Below, piece by piece: positions 8,327-17,400 of a stretch of 64,000 bases of DNA. The number at the start of each line of letters is the position of its first letter. Position 1 is the stretch's first letter. The notes beneath the pieces are model-generated. The model was not told the origin of the DNA. It ran no database searches and worked only from the letters and a program-made list of their open reading frames with translations. Source of the DNA: Eubacterium sp. ER2 (lineage in GTDB: Bacteria; Bacillota; Clostridia; Lachnospirales; Lachnospiraceae); contig NZ_JPJE01000004.1 in NCBI RefSeq assembly GCF_000765215.1, forward strand, positions 1-64,000, read 5' to 3'. The position numbers and the translations under genes are program-made.

Positions 8327-9916
8327 ATGATACACGCAAAACACATCCTGGTCCCAAGGGCCAGGCTCTACCCGGCACTGCTAGGCCTGTCCGCCCTCCA
8401 CCTGGCTACCTTTCTTGGCTGCCTCCTCTGCCTGTCTCTCCGGGGCTTTGCCTTTGAGAGGGGCAGCCTCCTTGCCTGCCTGGTGACAGCCCTGTTCCTG
8501 GCAGACGGGGTCTATATCACCTGCCGGAACACACGGGGAAACCGGATCCTCATCCTGTTTTCCCTCCTTCTTGCCGCCCACGCCTGGCAGCTCCTCTCCA
8601 TTTATATCCCTCTGCCCTCTTTCCTCCAGCGGGCAGCTCTTATCCTGCTGCCCCTTTGCACCTGCCTGTCCGTCTGCTTCCTTGCCATCTTCCTCCTCCA
8701 GAACTCCCTGGCGGCGGGGGACAGGCGTCTGCTGGCCTTGCCGGCGCTCCTTTGCCTCCTCGCCTGCCTTGCCCTGCCCTTTTCCAGGAGAGCCTTCTTT
8801 TTGCTCTATCTGATGCAGTTTCTCCTGTCTGGGGGAGTCCTCTGCCTGCTCCTTTTCCGGTATCGGAAGCGGGTGGCCTTTGTGCTCAAAAGCCAGAAAA
8901 AGCAGTTTCTCCTGTCCCTCCTGCTTGTGGTGCTCCCGGCCCTTGCCTACGTTCTCTTCTTTTTCCGGCAGAGCGCCTATCTGGGAAACAGCGGGGCGCT
9001 GCTCTTTTCCCTGGCAGCCTTTTTCAGCGTCCACAGCATCATTGATGAGGCTATGGCCGCAGACCCTTCCTCCCTACGGCCCGCTCTGGGTCTGCCTGCC
9101 AGATTCCTCCTTGCCGCCCTTGCCTGCCTCCTCCTTGGCCTGCTCCTCAGCTCTGGCATCCCGGCTTTGACCCTGCTCATCCTCCTGTGCTGCTTTCTGC
9201 TCCTGTGGCAGGTGCTGAGCCTTTTACAGTTTCTGGAAAGGGAGAGGCATCCCCGGGATCCCGCCTTTGCCCTCCTGGTGCAGGAGGAAAAGCTGAGACT
9301 GTCTTTTTCCTCCTACCTTCACGACCAGATCCTGCAGGACATCCTGGCGGCAGGGCACCTGCTGCCAAGATCCGGCGACCGGGAGGTGCACGCCCTCCTG
9401 TCCCGCACCCTGTCCGACCTGACCGTCTCCATCCGAAGGGAGATGGAGCGCCTCTCCCCCTCCGTCCTCCCCTCCCTCTCGGCCGGGGAGAACCTGCGTC
9501 TTGCGGTGGAGGACATTCAGAGAGCCTTCCCGGCGTCCGGCTGTCAGTTCCAGGTGGACTGCCAGGAGACTGCCTTCCTGCCGGAGCCCTACAGCCACGC
9601 TGTCCTTCGCTTTGCGAGGGAGCTGTGCACCAATGTGCAGAAATACGCCCAGGCCGACAGCTGCCGCCTCTTTCTGTCCGGGAACGGTGAAGAGATCACT
9701 CTGACCGTCTCCGACAACGGCAGAGGTATGCCCGCCTCCGCCCTTACCCCCAGGACGGGGCACGGGGGCCTGGGGGCCATCAAAGCCCAGGTGGAGGCGC
9801 TGGGCGGGAAGTTTACCCTTGAGTCCCCCTGTTCATTTCCGGCACCGGGCGGCACCCGGATCACCATCACCCTGCCTGTGAAAGGAGAGATTTCCTATGA
9901 AAGTTTTATTCATTGA
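8327..9916 (+). CDS. NarL-type multi-membrane-span sensor histidine kinase
   Basis: A 529-residue kinase. The first 310 residues or so are very hydrophobic, with about eight to nine predicted membrane helices and little extracellular sequence. The HisKA_3-type phosphoacceptor box is LHDQILQD (about residue 334). The ATP-binding part shows N-box ELCTNVQKYAQA, G1 box VSDNGRGMP and a GHGGLGAIKAQVEALGG stretch, typical of LiaS/NarX-type kinases. It follows the BceB-like gene by 54 bp, with a weak possible promoter (TGCTATAGT at 8281-8289), and its 3' end overlaps the LuxR-type regulator by 20 bp. It probably senses membrane or wall damage. Confidence 0.85.
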   Translation: MIHAKHILVPRARLYPALLGLSALHLATFLGCLLCLSLRGFAFERGSLLACLVTALFLADGVYITCRNTRGNRILILFSLLLAAHAWQLLSIYIPLPSFLQRAALILLPLCTCLSVCFLAIFLLQNSLAAGDRRLLALPALLCLLACLALPFSRRAFFLLYLMQFLLSGGVLCLLLFRYRKRVAFVLKSQKKQFLLSLLLVVLPALAYVLFFFRQSAYLGNSGALLFSLAAFFSVHSIIDEAMAADPSSLRPALGLPARFLLAALACLLLGLLLSSGIPALTLLILLCCFLLLWQVLSLLQFLERERHPRDPAFALLVQEEKLRLSFSSYLHDQILQDILAAGHLLPRSGDREVHALLSRTLSDLTVSIRREMERLSPSVLPSLSAGENLRLAVEDIQRAFPASGCQFQVDCQETAFLPEPYSHAVLRFARELCTNVQKYAQADSCRLFLSGNGEEITLTVSDNGRGMPASALTPRTGHGGLGAIKAQVEALGGKFTLESPCSFPAPGGTRITITLPVKGEISYESFIH

Positions 9917-10532
9917 CGACCATATCCTCTTTGCCAGGAGCCTGGAGCTGGCCCTGCAGGAGAGTCCTCTTATCGAAGAGTTCCGCTGGGCGGCAGACCC
10001 AGGCGCCCTGGAGCGGGAGCTTGAGGACCACCTGCCGGACATCCTCCTTGTGGATATCAACCTGGGCAGAGGCGCCGCTCTGGACGGCCTGACCCTGACA
10101 GGGCAGATCCTCTCCCGCTTCCCCAGCCTTCCCATCGTCATCCTGTCCGGCTACGACCTTCCCGTCTACCGGCAGGAGGCCCGCCGCATGGGGGCAATGG
10201 GCTTTGTCAGCAAGGACGCGCAGCCGGAGACGCTGCTCACCCTCCTTAAGGATGTCTACCGGGCCGGCCGGGAGGGGCGCTCTGTCTTTCTCTGCCCCTC
10301 CGGGGACAGGGAGCCGGAGCTTCTCTTCTACGAGCCCCTCACAAAGGCGGAAAAGGACGTGCTCCTTCTCACCGCCCAGGGGGTAAAGAGAAAAGAAATC
10401 GCCCGCCGCTTACAAGTAAGCGAGCGGACGGTATCCAACCATCTGCAGCATATATTTGAGAAGCTCTCCGTCTCCTCCTCTGTGGAGGCGGTCACAAAGG
10501 CCATCCGCCTGGGGTATCTGCCGCCTTTGTAA
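9897..10532 (+). CDS. NarL/LuxR-family response regulator
   Basis: A 211-residue regulator with a receiver domain (FIDDH, phosphoacceptor in ILLVDINLG, conserved Lys in FVSKDA) and a C-terminal LuxR-type helix-turn-helix (LTKAEKDVLLLTAQG, then IARRLQVSERTVSNHLQHI). It overlaps the kinase gene by 20 bp, so translation is probably coupled, and it uses an AGGAGAG site inside the kinase gene. It is the last gene of the plus-strand operon that begins with the BceA-like ATPase. This BceAB-like transporter therefore travels with a LuxR-type regulator, while a BceRS pair sits 2-4 kb away on the other strand. Confidence 0.92.
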   Translation: MKVLFIDDHILFARSLELALQESPLIEEFRWAADPGALERELEDHLPDILLVDINLGRGAALDGLTLTGQILSRFPSLPIVILSGYDLPVYRQEARRMGAMGFVSKDAQPETLLTLLKDVYRAGREGRSVFLCPSGDREPELLFYEPLTKAEKDVLLLTAQGVKRKEIARRLQVSERTVSNHLQHIFEKLSVSSSVEAVTKAIRLGYLPPL

Positions 10533-10540
10533 TATGGCTT

Positions 10541-11308
10541 TTATTCTCTTTTCTCCTCCACGGTATATGTATCACTTAGCTGCTGCAAAATATTTTCTTT
10601 CGTCCTTACAAGCCCCAGCTGCTTCTCATCTACGGTTTCTCCGTCCATTGCAGCGATAAAGGACTGTATATCAGATAAGACCTGCGGACTGACACTGATC
10701 CTCGTTGCCGGTCCTAACAAGGCAGACAAGCGGAAAATATCATTCTTATGCTTCCGCAGATGCCTGCTGTCCACAGTTTCGCCCGCCTCTCTTCGGGCAG
10801 ACAGGTCCAGCCATGCCTTGGCCTTAAAAAGGATCAGATGACCTGCATCTAAAACTGTCACACCCTCTGCCTCTGTTCTTCCTCCGCGCAGCAGCTCATA
10901 ATAATTGTCGTCTAACAGAATTGCGGAGAGACTGGACACATCTCCCTCTAAGGGCAGCGGAGTCAAAACTGCTTCGTCCGGAAGCCGGATTTTTTCAGTA
11001 CGTCTTGTAAACAATTCGATCATAAACGGATATTCCCTGCTTTTTGGATGGGCAAAACGATAGAATTGTGGCTCTCCGGTGCTTTTATTCCTATGCTCAT
11101 ATCCCGCCTGCACAATATACTGCCAGAACCTCTCTCCAAATTCCGGTGTAAGAGCTTCAAGGATCAAAACCAGATCAATATCCTTTGTCGCTCTAAAAGC
11201 CAGACCTTCTGCTGACATCAGGAGATCGCACGCCGTTCCTCCGATGATCGCATATTCCTTTTCATACCCCTGAAACCACCTGGCAAAACTCTGAAATCCC
11301 TTAACCAT
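10541..11308 (-). CDS. Nucleotidyltransferase, AbiEii-like toxin candidate
   Basis: A 255-residue protein with the minimal nucleotidyltransferase signature: GG at residues 23-24 (IIGGTACDLL) and, about 20 residues later, TKDIDLVLIL with D43 and D45 as likely metal ligands. This GG...DxD pattern is shared with the AbiEii/AbiGii group. It overlaps the upstream winged-helix gene by 8 bp and shares its promoter. The pair is visibly more A+T-rich than its neighbours and lies convergent to the LuxR-type regulator, suggesting acquisition by transfer. Toxin function is inference. It could instead be an uncharacterised nucleotidyltransferase with another target. Confidence 0.65.
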   Translation of the reverse strand: MVKGFQSFARWFQGYEKEYAIIGGTACDLLMSAEGLAFRATKDIDLVLILEALTPEFGERFWQYIVQAGYEHRNKSTGEPQFYRFAHPKSREYPFMIELFTRRTEKIRLPDEAVLTPLPLEGDVSSLSAILLDDNYYELLRGGRTEAEGVTVLDAGHLILFKAKAWLDLSARREAGETVDSRHLRKHKNDIFRLSALLGPATRISVSPQVLSDIQSFIAAMDGETVDEKQLGLVRTKENILQQLSDTYTVEEKRE

Positions 11309-12254
11309 CCTGTTCCCCCCACATTTCTTCCATCATATCCTCCAGCGCCTCTTCCACCCGTTCATCTGTCCGGCCCACAAGGCTCATTGCCAGCGATAAT
11401 GTATCCACCGTTCCGTTGTTCCCGAGAATTTGCGGATCATATTTCCATAATTCAACCTCTGCCTGAACCGATGCATCCATCAGTCTCTCCGTACCCTTGA
11501 GCCGGGCTCCTCTTCCATATACTGCATAGCTCTCCACATCAGGCGGGCTTATCATACTCTTTTCCGCCAAAGCGGACAGCCCCGCAACACTTGCATTTCT
11601 GAGACATGCCTCCCCCCTGTGCACATACACAACCTTTCTCACTGGTGAGATCAGATAAGGCCGCATTTTTTCAAACAGTATTCTCCCTGTAAATTTCCCC
11701 CTTAATACGATCCGGGTTCCGTCCTTTTCTGTATCGAACAGACCGGTCTGTTCTAACTGACGGACTGCCCTTGTCAATGTCATCCCTGAGCACTCCGCTG
11801 TTTTCATGAACGCATTTGCATAGATCCGTTCCGTATTCTGATATAAATAGTAAAAAAACAATACCTGGGCAGAGGGCTGCAGTTTCTCAATCGGAAGTGG
11901 AGCTGCATCAAATTTTTCCTGCAGCACAATCCCCATAAAGGGAAGGTATAGCTGTTTATCCGGAACAACAAACGGAATTCCTGAAGCTATCAGGTACTCT
12001 CTCTGGTTTCGGCTCATCTTATCCATAACAATAACAACTGGCAGATTTTCCGCTTTCTGTATCCTTGCAATCTGTTTCCTGACAGAGGCCATCTGATCGA
12101 GTTCTCCCTTCGGATACAAAAAAACAGCCGCCACACGGTCAAGAAGGACCTTTCGGAATTCATACCGCTCTAACAGATAGTAGGGCAGTTCTCCCTTATA
12201 CTGCCATGGACGATATCTCACTTTTATCCTGAGAAGCCTTTCTATATATTCCAT
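11301..12254 (-). CDS. Winged-helix protein partnered with the nucleotidyltransferase (antitoxin candidate)
   Basis: A roughly 317-residue protein of no named family that I recognise. Residues about 155-205 (NAFMKTAECSGMTLTRAVRQ) look like a MarR-type winged helix-turn-helix. The flanking parts contain no catalytic motif that I can see. Its 3' end overlaps the nucleotidyltransferase by 8 bp, the layout seen in AbiE-type pairs where a winged-helix antitoxin precedes and represses the toxin. A GTG at 12264-12266 lies 1 nt from the GGGAG site, too close to use. The ATG at 12252-12254, 11 nt from GGGAG, is preferred but not certain. Confidence 0.55.
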   Translation of the reverse strand: MEYIERLLRIKVRYRPWQYKGELPYYLLERYEFRKVLLDRVAAVFLYPKGELDQMASVRKQIARIQKAENLPVVIVMDKMSRNQREYLIASGIPFVVPDKQLYLPFMGIVLQEKFDAAPLPIEKLQPSAQVLFFYYLYQNTERIYANAFMKTAECSGMTLTRAVRQLEQTGLFDTEKDGTRIVLRGKFTGRILFEKMRPYLISPVRKVVYVHRGEACLRNASVAGLSALAEKSMISPPDVESYAVYGRGARLKGTERLMDASVQAEVELWKYDPQILGNNGTVDTLSLAMSLVGRTDERVEEALEDMMEEMWGEQDG

Positions 12255-12294
12255 AACCTCATACACTCCCAGCTGTTTTTATCATAATAACATT

Positions 12295-12323
12295 ATATTA
12301 ACTTTTAAAATGTTAGATGTCAA
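12295..12323 (-). promoter_or_regulatory. Promoter and likely operator of the nucleotidyltransferase pair
   Basis: On the minus strand TTGACA (12323-12318) and TAATAT (12300-12295) are separated by exactly 17 bp. The spacer is an imperfect palindrome, AACTTTTAAAATGTT (12300-12314), which could hold the winged-helix protein for autorepression. The whole gap 12255-12367 is strongly A+T-rich, unlike the flanking genes. Confidence 0.65.
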
Positions 12324-12367
12324 CTTTTTAGTTATATAATGATCATCTCATACACCAGCCGCCTCCT

Positions 12368-12616
12368 TCACATGTAGATCTCCATCCTGGAGATGAGATT
12401 GGTCACGTTCATCTTGCTGGCAAAGAGCTGCCGGTAGGTGGCGCTCTTTGTCCGCCCGGCCTGGGAGAGGCGCTCCATATCCGCAGTGATCCTGTCCTGC
12501 TCCGCATAGAGGGCCTCATAGAGGTCTTCCAGGCGCCCCAGCCGGTCTATGGCCTCCTGGATGTCCGGAGCCGAATAGCCCTTTTCCTTCTTTGTCGTCA
12601 GTCTCTGTATCTTCAT
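12368..12616 (-). CDS. Small charged protein following the BceS-type kinase
   Basis: An 82-residue protein that I do not recognise. It is mostly predicted helix, with acidic and basic residues alternating (AIDRLGRLEDLYEALYAEQD), and has no membrane segment or signal peptide. It starts 22 nt after the kinase stop with an AGGAG-type site, so it belongs to the same minus-strand operon as the two-component pair. In most Bce loci the ATPase gene would come next. Here this small gene is last and the A+T-rich toxin-antitoxin-like module follows. A small regulator or adaptor of the kinase is possible but unsupported. Confidence 0.65.
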   Translation of the reverse strand: MKIQRLTTKKEKGYSAPDIQEAIDRLGRLEDLYEALYAEQDRITADMERLSQAGRTKSATYRQLFASKMNVTNLISRMEIYM

Positions 12617-12638
12617 TGGTGTTCTCCTCTCTCTTCTT

Positions 12639-13658
12639 TTATTCTGCCTCCACAGGCTTTCTCCCCAGGTCCAGAAAGACCTTCGTCCCCTCTCCCGGCG
12701 CAGACTGGATCCGCATCCCGTGTCCCAGCCGGTCCATCACTCTCCTGCAAAGATAGAGGCCAATGCCCGTGGACTTCTTGTACTCCCTCCCGTTGTATCC
12801 GGTAAATCCCCGCTCAAAGACCCGGGGCAGGTCCTCCTGGGCAATGCCGATGCCTGTGTCCGCTATGACAAGGGCGATCTGGCTGGGGCCTTCTTTCTGG
12901 GCATAGATGGAGACAGTCCCTTTCTTCGTGTACTTCAGGGCGTTGGACAATATCTGCTCGATGACAAACACAAGCCACTTCTCATCCGTCAGCACCAGGC
13001 TGTCCGTCTCCTTAAAGTCCAGCTTCAGCTTCTGAATGATAAAGAGCCTGGAATATTTTCTCACCGCCTGGCGGATCATGTCGTCCAGGGGATACCAGGA
13101 GAGCACCATATCCCGGGAAATGTCCCCGATCCGCAGATAGGTCATGACCATCTCCACATACTGCTCTGTCCGGAACAGCTCCTTGTCCATCTCCCTTAAA
13201 AAGCTGTCCTTCCCCTGCCGCTCCCTCTCCTCCTCCTGGAGAAGGAGGCGCATGGCCGCTATGGGCGTCTTGATCTGGTGGCCCCACAGGCTGTAGTAGT
13301 CCACACTCTCCTGCCGCCTCTCCGCAGCGTCGTTTCTCTCCTCGCTCCTCCGCCTTAAAAGCTCTGTCAGCATTTCCTGGTACTCCCGCTCCGCCAGAGT
13401 ATCCGCCCCCGGCAGCATGGGATCCGCATAGGGTAGATTTCTCCGTATCTCCTCTATCTGCCTTTCTCTCTTCAGATAGCGGACAAAATCCACGGCCGTG
13501 CACACCAGAAGGATGACCGCCGACAGGAGCAGGGCATAGCCCACGGCGTCCCGCGTCACCTCATAGAGGTAGCCTACGAGGGCAAAAATGAGCACAGTCC
13601 CGGCATAGACGGCCAGGGGCTTTCTTATTTCCTTCAAATAGTATCCAAATGTCTTCAT
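12639..13658 (-). CDS. BceS-type intramembrane-sensing histidine kinase
   Basis: A 339-residue kinase with the compact BceS layout: two membrane helices at about residues 16-36 and 39-60 joined by only a few extracellular residues, then a cytoplasmic linker. The phosphoacceptor is His127 in LWGHQIKTPIA. The ATPase domain has N-box EQILSNALKYT, DTGIGI and STGIGLYLCRR. BceS-type kinases do not sense drug directly. They read the activity of a BceAB transporter, so a partner is required. The nearest BceAB-type transporter is on the opposite strand at 5500-8272. The gene overlaps its response regulator by 4 bp (ATGA). Confidence 0.9.
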   Translation of the reverse strand: MKTFGYYLKEIRKPLAVYAGTVLIFALVGYLYEVTRDAVGYALLLSAVILLVCTAVDFVRYLKRERQIEEIRRNLPYADPMLPGADTLAEREYQEMLTELLRRRSEERNDAAERRQESVDYYSLWGHQIKTPIAAMRLLLQEEERERQGKDSFLREMDKELFRTEQYVEMVMTYLRIGDISRDMVLSWYPLDDMIRQAVRKYSRLFIIQKLKLDFKETDSLVLTDEKWLVFVIEQILSNALKYTKKGTVSIYAQKEGPSQIALVIADTGIGIAQEDLPRVFERGFTGYNGREYKKSTGIGLYLCRRVMDRLGHGMRIQSAPGEGTKVFLDLGRKPVEAE

Positions 13659-14329
13659 GCCTCCACCATGTACCCGATGCCTTTCTTTGTCACGACAGCC
13701 TCCTCCAGGCCGATCTGGGCCAGCTTCTTCCTGAGCCTTGCCACGTTGACTGTCAGCGTGTTCTCATCGATAAACGCGTCGCTCTCCCACAGCCTTGCGA
13801 TGATCTCGTCTCTCGTCACGATCTTTCCCGCATTTTCCAGAAGGCACTGGAAAATCTTAAACTCATTTTTCGTCAGGTCTGTCTTCCTGTCCTGGTAGGT
13901 GACTGTGGCGTCCGCCAGATTGAGGATACAGCCTTTGTACTCCATAAGGCTTGCGCTGCCCCGGTAGGAGTAGGTCCGCCGAAGGAGCGCCTGCACCTTG
14001 GCAGTGACCACATGCAGGTCAAAGGGCTTCTCGATAAACTCATCCCCTCCCATGTTCATGGCCATGACAATATTCATATTGTCGCTGGCAGAGGAGATAA
14101 AAATGATCGGCACATCCGACACCTGCCGGATCTGGGTGCACCAGTAAAACCCGTTGTAAAAGGGAAGGCCGATGTCCAGGAGCACAAGATCCGGCTCCAC
14201 TCTGGTAAATTCTGCCATGATATTCTTAAAGTCCTCCGCGATCACTGTCTCATAATCCCAGCCCTCCAGATGTCTCTTCAGCGCCTCCGCGATGGTGCTG
14301 TCGTCCTCCACGATCATAATACGGTACAT
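13655..14329 (-). CDS. BceR-type response regulator
   Basis: A 224-residue OmpR-family regulator. The receiver domain has VEDD, a phosphoacceptor in VLLDIGLPFYNG and the conserved Lys in FIEKPFD; the winged helix ends KKGIGYMVEA. A longer reading from 14363-14365 is possible, but the ATG at 14327-14329 has an AAGGAGG site and starts with the conserved MYRIMIVEDD. The -10 TACAAT at 14361-14356 lies immediately upstream. BceR-like proteins bind TNACA-N4-TGTAA. The only perfect copy I found in this window is at 5340-5357, next to the BceAB-like genes, not in front of this operon. Confidence 0.9.
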   Translation of the reverse strand: MYRIMIVEDDSTIAEALKRHLEGWDYETVIAEDFKNIMAEFTRVEPDLVLLDIGLPFYNGFYWCTQIRQVSDVPIIFISSASDNMNIVMAMNMGGDEFIEKPFDLHVVTAKVQALLRRTYSYRGSASLMEYKGCILNLADATVTYQDRKTDLTKNEFKIFQCLLENAGKIVTRDEIIARLWESDAFIDENTLTVNVARLRKKLAQIGLEEAVVTKKGIGYMVEA

Positions 14330-14355
14330 GCTGTCATCCTCCTTTTCGCTTTTCC

Positions 14356-14404
14356 ATTGTACCACAAAAAAACAGACAGGAAAGGGCTTCCTGTCCGTTT
14401 TTAT
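14356..14404 (-). terminator. carB terminator overlapping the bceRS-type promoter
   Basis: An 11-bp stem with one mismatch (14372-14382 with 14388-14398, around ACAGACAGGAA) is followed on the minus strand by a T7 tract, making a good intrinsic terminator for carAB. A TACAAT -10 (14361-14356, minus) for the next operon starts within a few bases of it. Confidence 0.75.
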
Positions 14405-14429
14405 TTCTTCCTTTCTTATCTCTTTCGCC

Positions 14430-17400
14430 TTAGATCTTTGCGATGTCGATAAGGGTCAGCTTCTTGATATCTGTATTCTCCAGACTGGTGATGAGAGCCT
14501 CTGCCGTGTCGATGGCTGTCAGCACGTTGACGCCGGTCTCGATGGCGTTCCTGCGGATCACAAAGCCATCCCTGGCCCTGTCCGCTCCCTGGGGCGGTGT
14601 GTCGATGATCAGGTCGATCTTGTGTCCCAGGATCAGGTCCATAAGGTTGGGTGACTCCTGCTCGATCTTGTTCACAGGAACCGCCTTCACGCCGCCGGCC
14701 TGCAGGGCCTCGGCTGTGCTCCTTGTGGCGAAAATCTTGTAGCCGATCTTCTCAAAGCGGCGGCCGATCTCCACAGCCTCCGGCTTGTCCTCATCCCGGA
14801 CGGTGATGATCATGTTCTTGTGCTTCGGCAGCTTGATGCCAGCTCCCAGGAAGGCCTTGTAGAGGGCCTCGTCAAAGGTCTTGGCAATGCCAAGGCACTC
14901 GCCTGTGGACTTCATCTCAGGTCCAAGACTGATGTCCGCGCCCCGGATCTTCTCAAAGGAGAACACCGGCATCTTGATGGCAAAGTAGTCCGCCTCTTTT
15001 TGCAGTCCCGGCGTGTAGCCCAGATCCTTCAGCTTGTGTCCGATGATCACCTTTGTGGCCAGCGGCACGATGGGGATGCCTGTCACCTTGCTGATGTAGG
15101 GAACGGTACGGCTGGATCTGGGGTTGACCTCGATCACGTACACGTCCTCCCCGCACACGATGAACTGGATGTTGATCAGTCCGATCACGTGGAGAGACTG
15201 AGCCAGCTTCTTTGTATACTCCTCAATGGTCTTCTTTGTCTTCTCGGAAATGCTCTGGGCCGGGTAGACGGAGATACTGTCTCCGGAGTGGATACCCGCT
15301 CTCTCAATGTGCTCCATGATACCCGGGATCAGGATGTCCTCGCCGTCGCAGACAGCATCCACCTCGATCTCCTTGCCCTGCAGGTACTTGTCTACCAGGA
15401 TGGGGTGATCCTGGGCGATCCGGTTGATAATACCGATAAATTCATCTATATCATGGTCGTTAATGGCAATCTGCATGCCCTGTCCTCCCAGCACGTAGGA
15501 GGGGCGCACAAGCACAGGATAGCCCAGACGGTTCGCCACCTCTTTTGCCTCCTCGGCTGTAAAGACCGTTCCTCCTGTAGGACGGGGAATACCGCATTTC
15601 TCCAGGATCTCGTCAAAGAGCTCCCTGTCCTCTGCCGCGTCCACGTCCTCCGCGGATGTACCAAGGATGGGCACGCCCATCTTCATGAGAGACTCGGTCA
15701 GCTTGATAGCTGTCTGGCCTCCGAACTGCACGACAGCGCCGTCCGGCTTCTCCAGATCCACGATGCTCTCCACATCCTCCGGTGTGAGGGGCTCAAAATA
15801 CAGCTTGTCCGCAATGTCAAAATCTGTACTTACCGTCTCCGGGTTGTTGTTCACGATGATGGTCTCATATCCCTCCTTGGAGAAGGCCCATGTACAGTGC
15901 ACAGAGCAGAAGTCAAACTCAATACCCTGTCCGATGCGGATGGGGCCGGAGCCAAGGACAAGAACCTTCTTGCGGCCGCTTGTCTCCTCCACCTCATTTT
16001 CACTTCCGTATACAGAGTAATAGTAAGGTGTGGCTGCCGCAAACTCAGCCGCGCAGGTATCAACCATCTTGTAGGAGGCAGTGATGCCGTACTCGTGGCG
16101 CATGTCATGGATCTGCCTCTCCGTGTTACCGGTCAGATCCGCGATCACGTTGTCCGGGAACTCCATCCTCTTTGCCTCTTTTAAGATCTCGGCGGACAGG
16201 GGCTTTGTCTTCAGCGTCTGCTCCATCTCCACCAGACGGGCGATCTTGTCGATGAACCATTTATCGATCTTTGTGATGCTGTAGATCTCGTCGTAAGAGA
16301 TGCCCTTTCTCAGTGCCTCCGCGATCATCCAGATGCGGCGGTCATCCACGATCTCCAGCTTCTCCAGGATCTCCTCTCTTGTGAGGGCTGTGAAGTCGTA
16401 GGACATAAGGCTGTCCACATGCTGCTCCAGAGAGCGGATGGCCTTCATGAGGGCTCCCTCAAAGTTGTCACAGATGCTCATGACCTCTCCTGTGGCCTTC
16501 ATCTGTGTAGTCAGCGTTCTCTTGGCGCTGATAAATTTGTCAAATGGCAATCTGGGCATCTTTACAACGCAGTAGTCAAGCATTGGCTCGAAGCTTGCGT
16601 ATGTCTTCTGTGTGACCGCGTTCTTGATCTCGTCCAGTGTGTAGCCAAGAGCAATCTTGGCCGCCACCTTGGCGATGGGGTAGCCTGTGGCCTTGGAGGC
16701 CAGGGCGGAAGAACGGCTCACACGGGGATTTACCTCGATAACGCAGTACTCAAAGCTGTCCGGTTTCAGAGCGTACTGCACGTTGCAGCCTCCGGTAATG
16801 TTCAGCTCGCTGATGATGTTCAGGGCGGAGGTACGGAGCATCTGGTACTCCTTGTCCCCCAGCGTCTGGGAGGGCGCCACGACGATACTGTCTCCTGTGT
16901 GCACGCCTACCGGGTCGATATTTTCCATATTACATACAGTAATGCAGTTGCCGTTGCTATCCCGCATTACCTCGTACTCGATCTCCTTCCATCCCGCGAT
17001 GCAGCGCTCTACAAGCACCTGCCCCACGCGGGAGAGACGCAGGCCGTTTTCCAGGATCTCCACAAGCTGCTCTCTGTCGTGGGCGATACCGCCGCCGCTG
17101 CCGCCCAGCGTGTAGGCAGGGCGCAAGACAACCGGGTAGCCAATCTTCTCCGCGAACTTGATACCGTCCTCCACATTTTCCACCACGAGAGAGGCAGCCA
17201 CTGGCTCGCCGATCTTCTCCATGGTAGTCTTGAACTCCAGACGGTCCTCCGCCTTCTTGATGGTCTCGGATGTGGTTCCGATGAGGCGCACGTTGTTCCT
17301 CTTCAGGAAGCCGTTCTCCTCCAGCTCCATGGCCAGGTTCAGGGCCGCCTGTCCGCCCAGGGTGGGAAGGACGCTGTCCGGCTTCTCCTTCAGGATGAGC

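Noticed and set aside
14820-16184. 454-codon open frame on the plus strand
   Set aside because: It is antisense to carB, with no motif or start signal.
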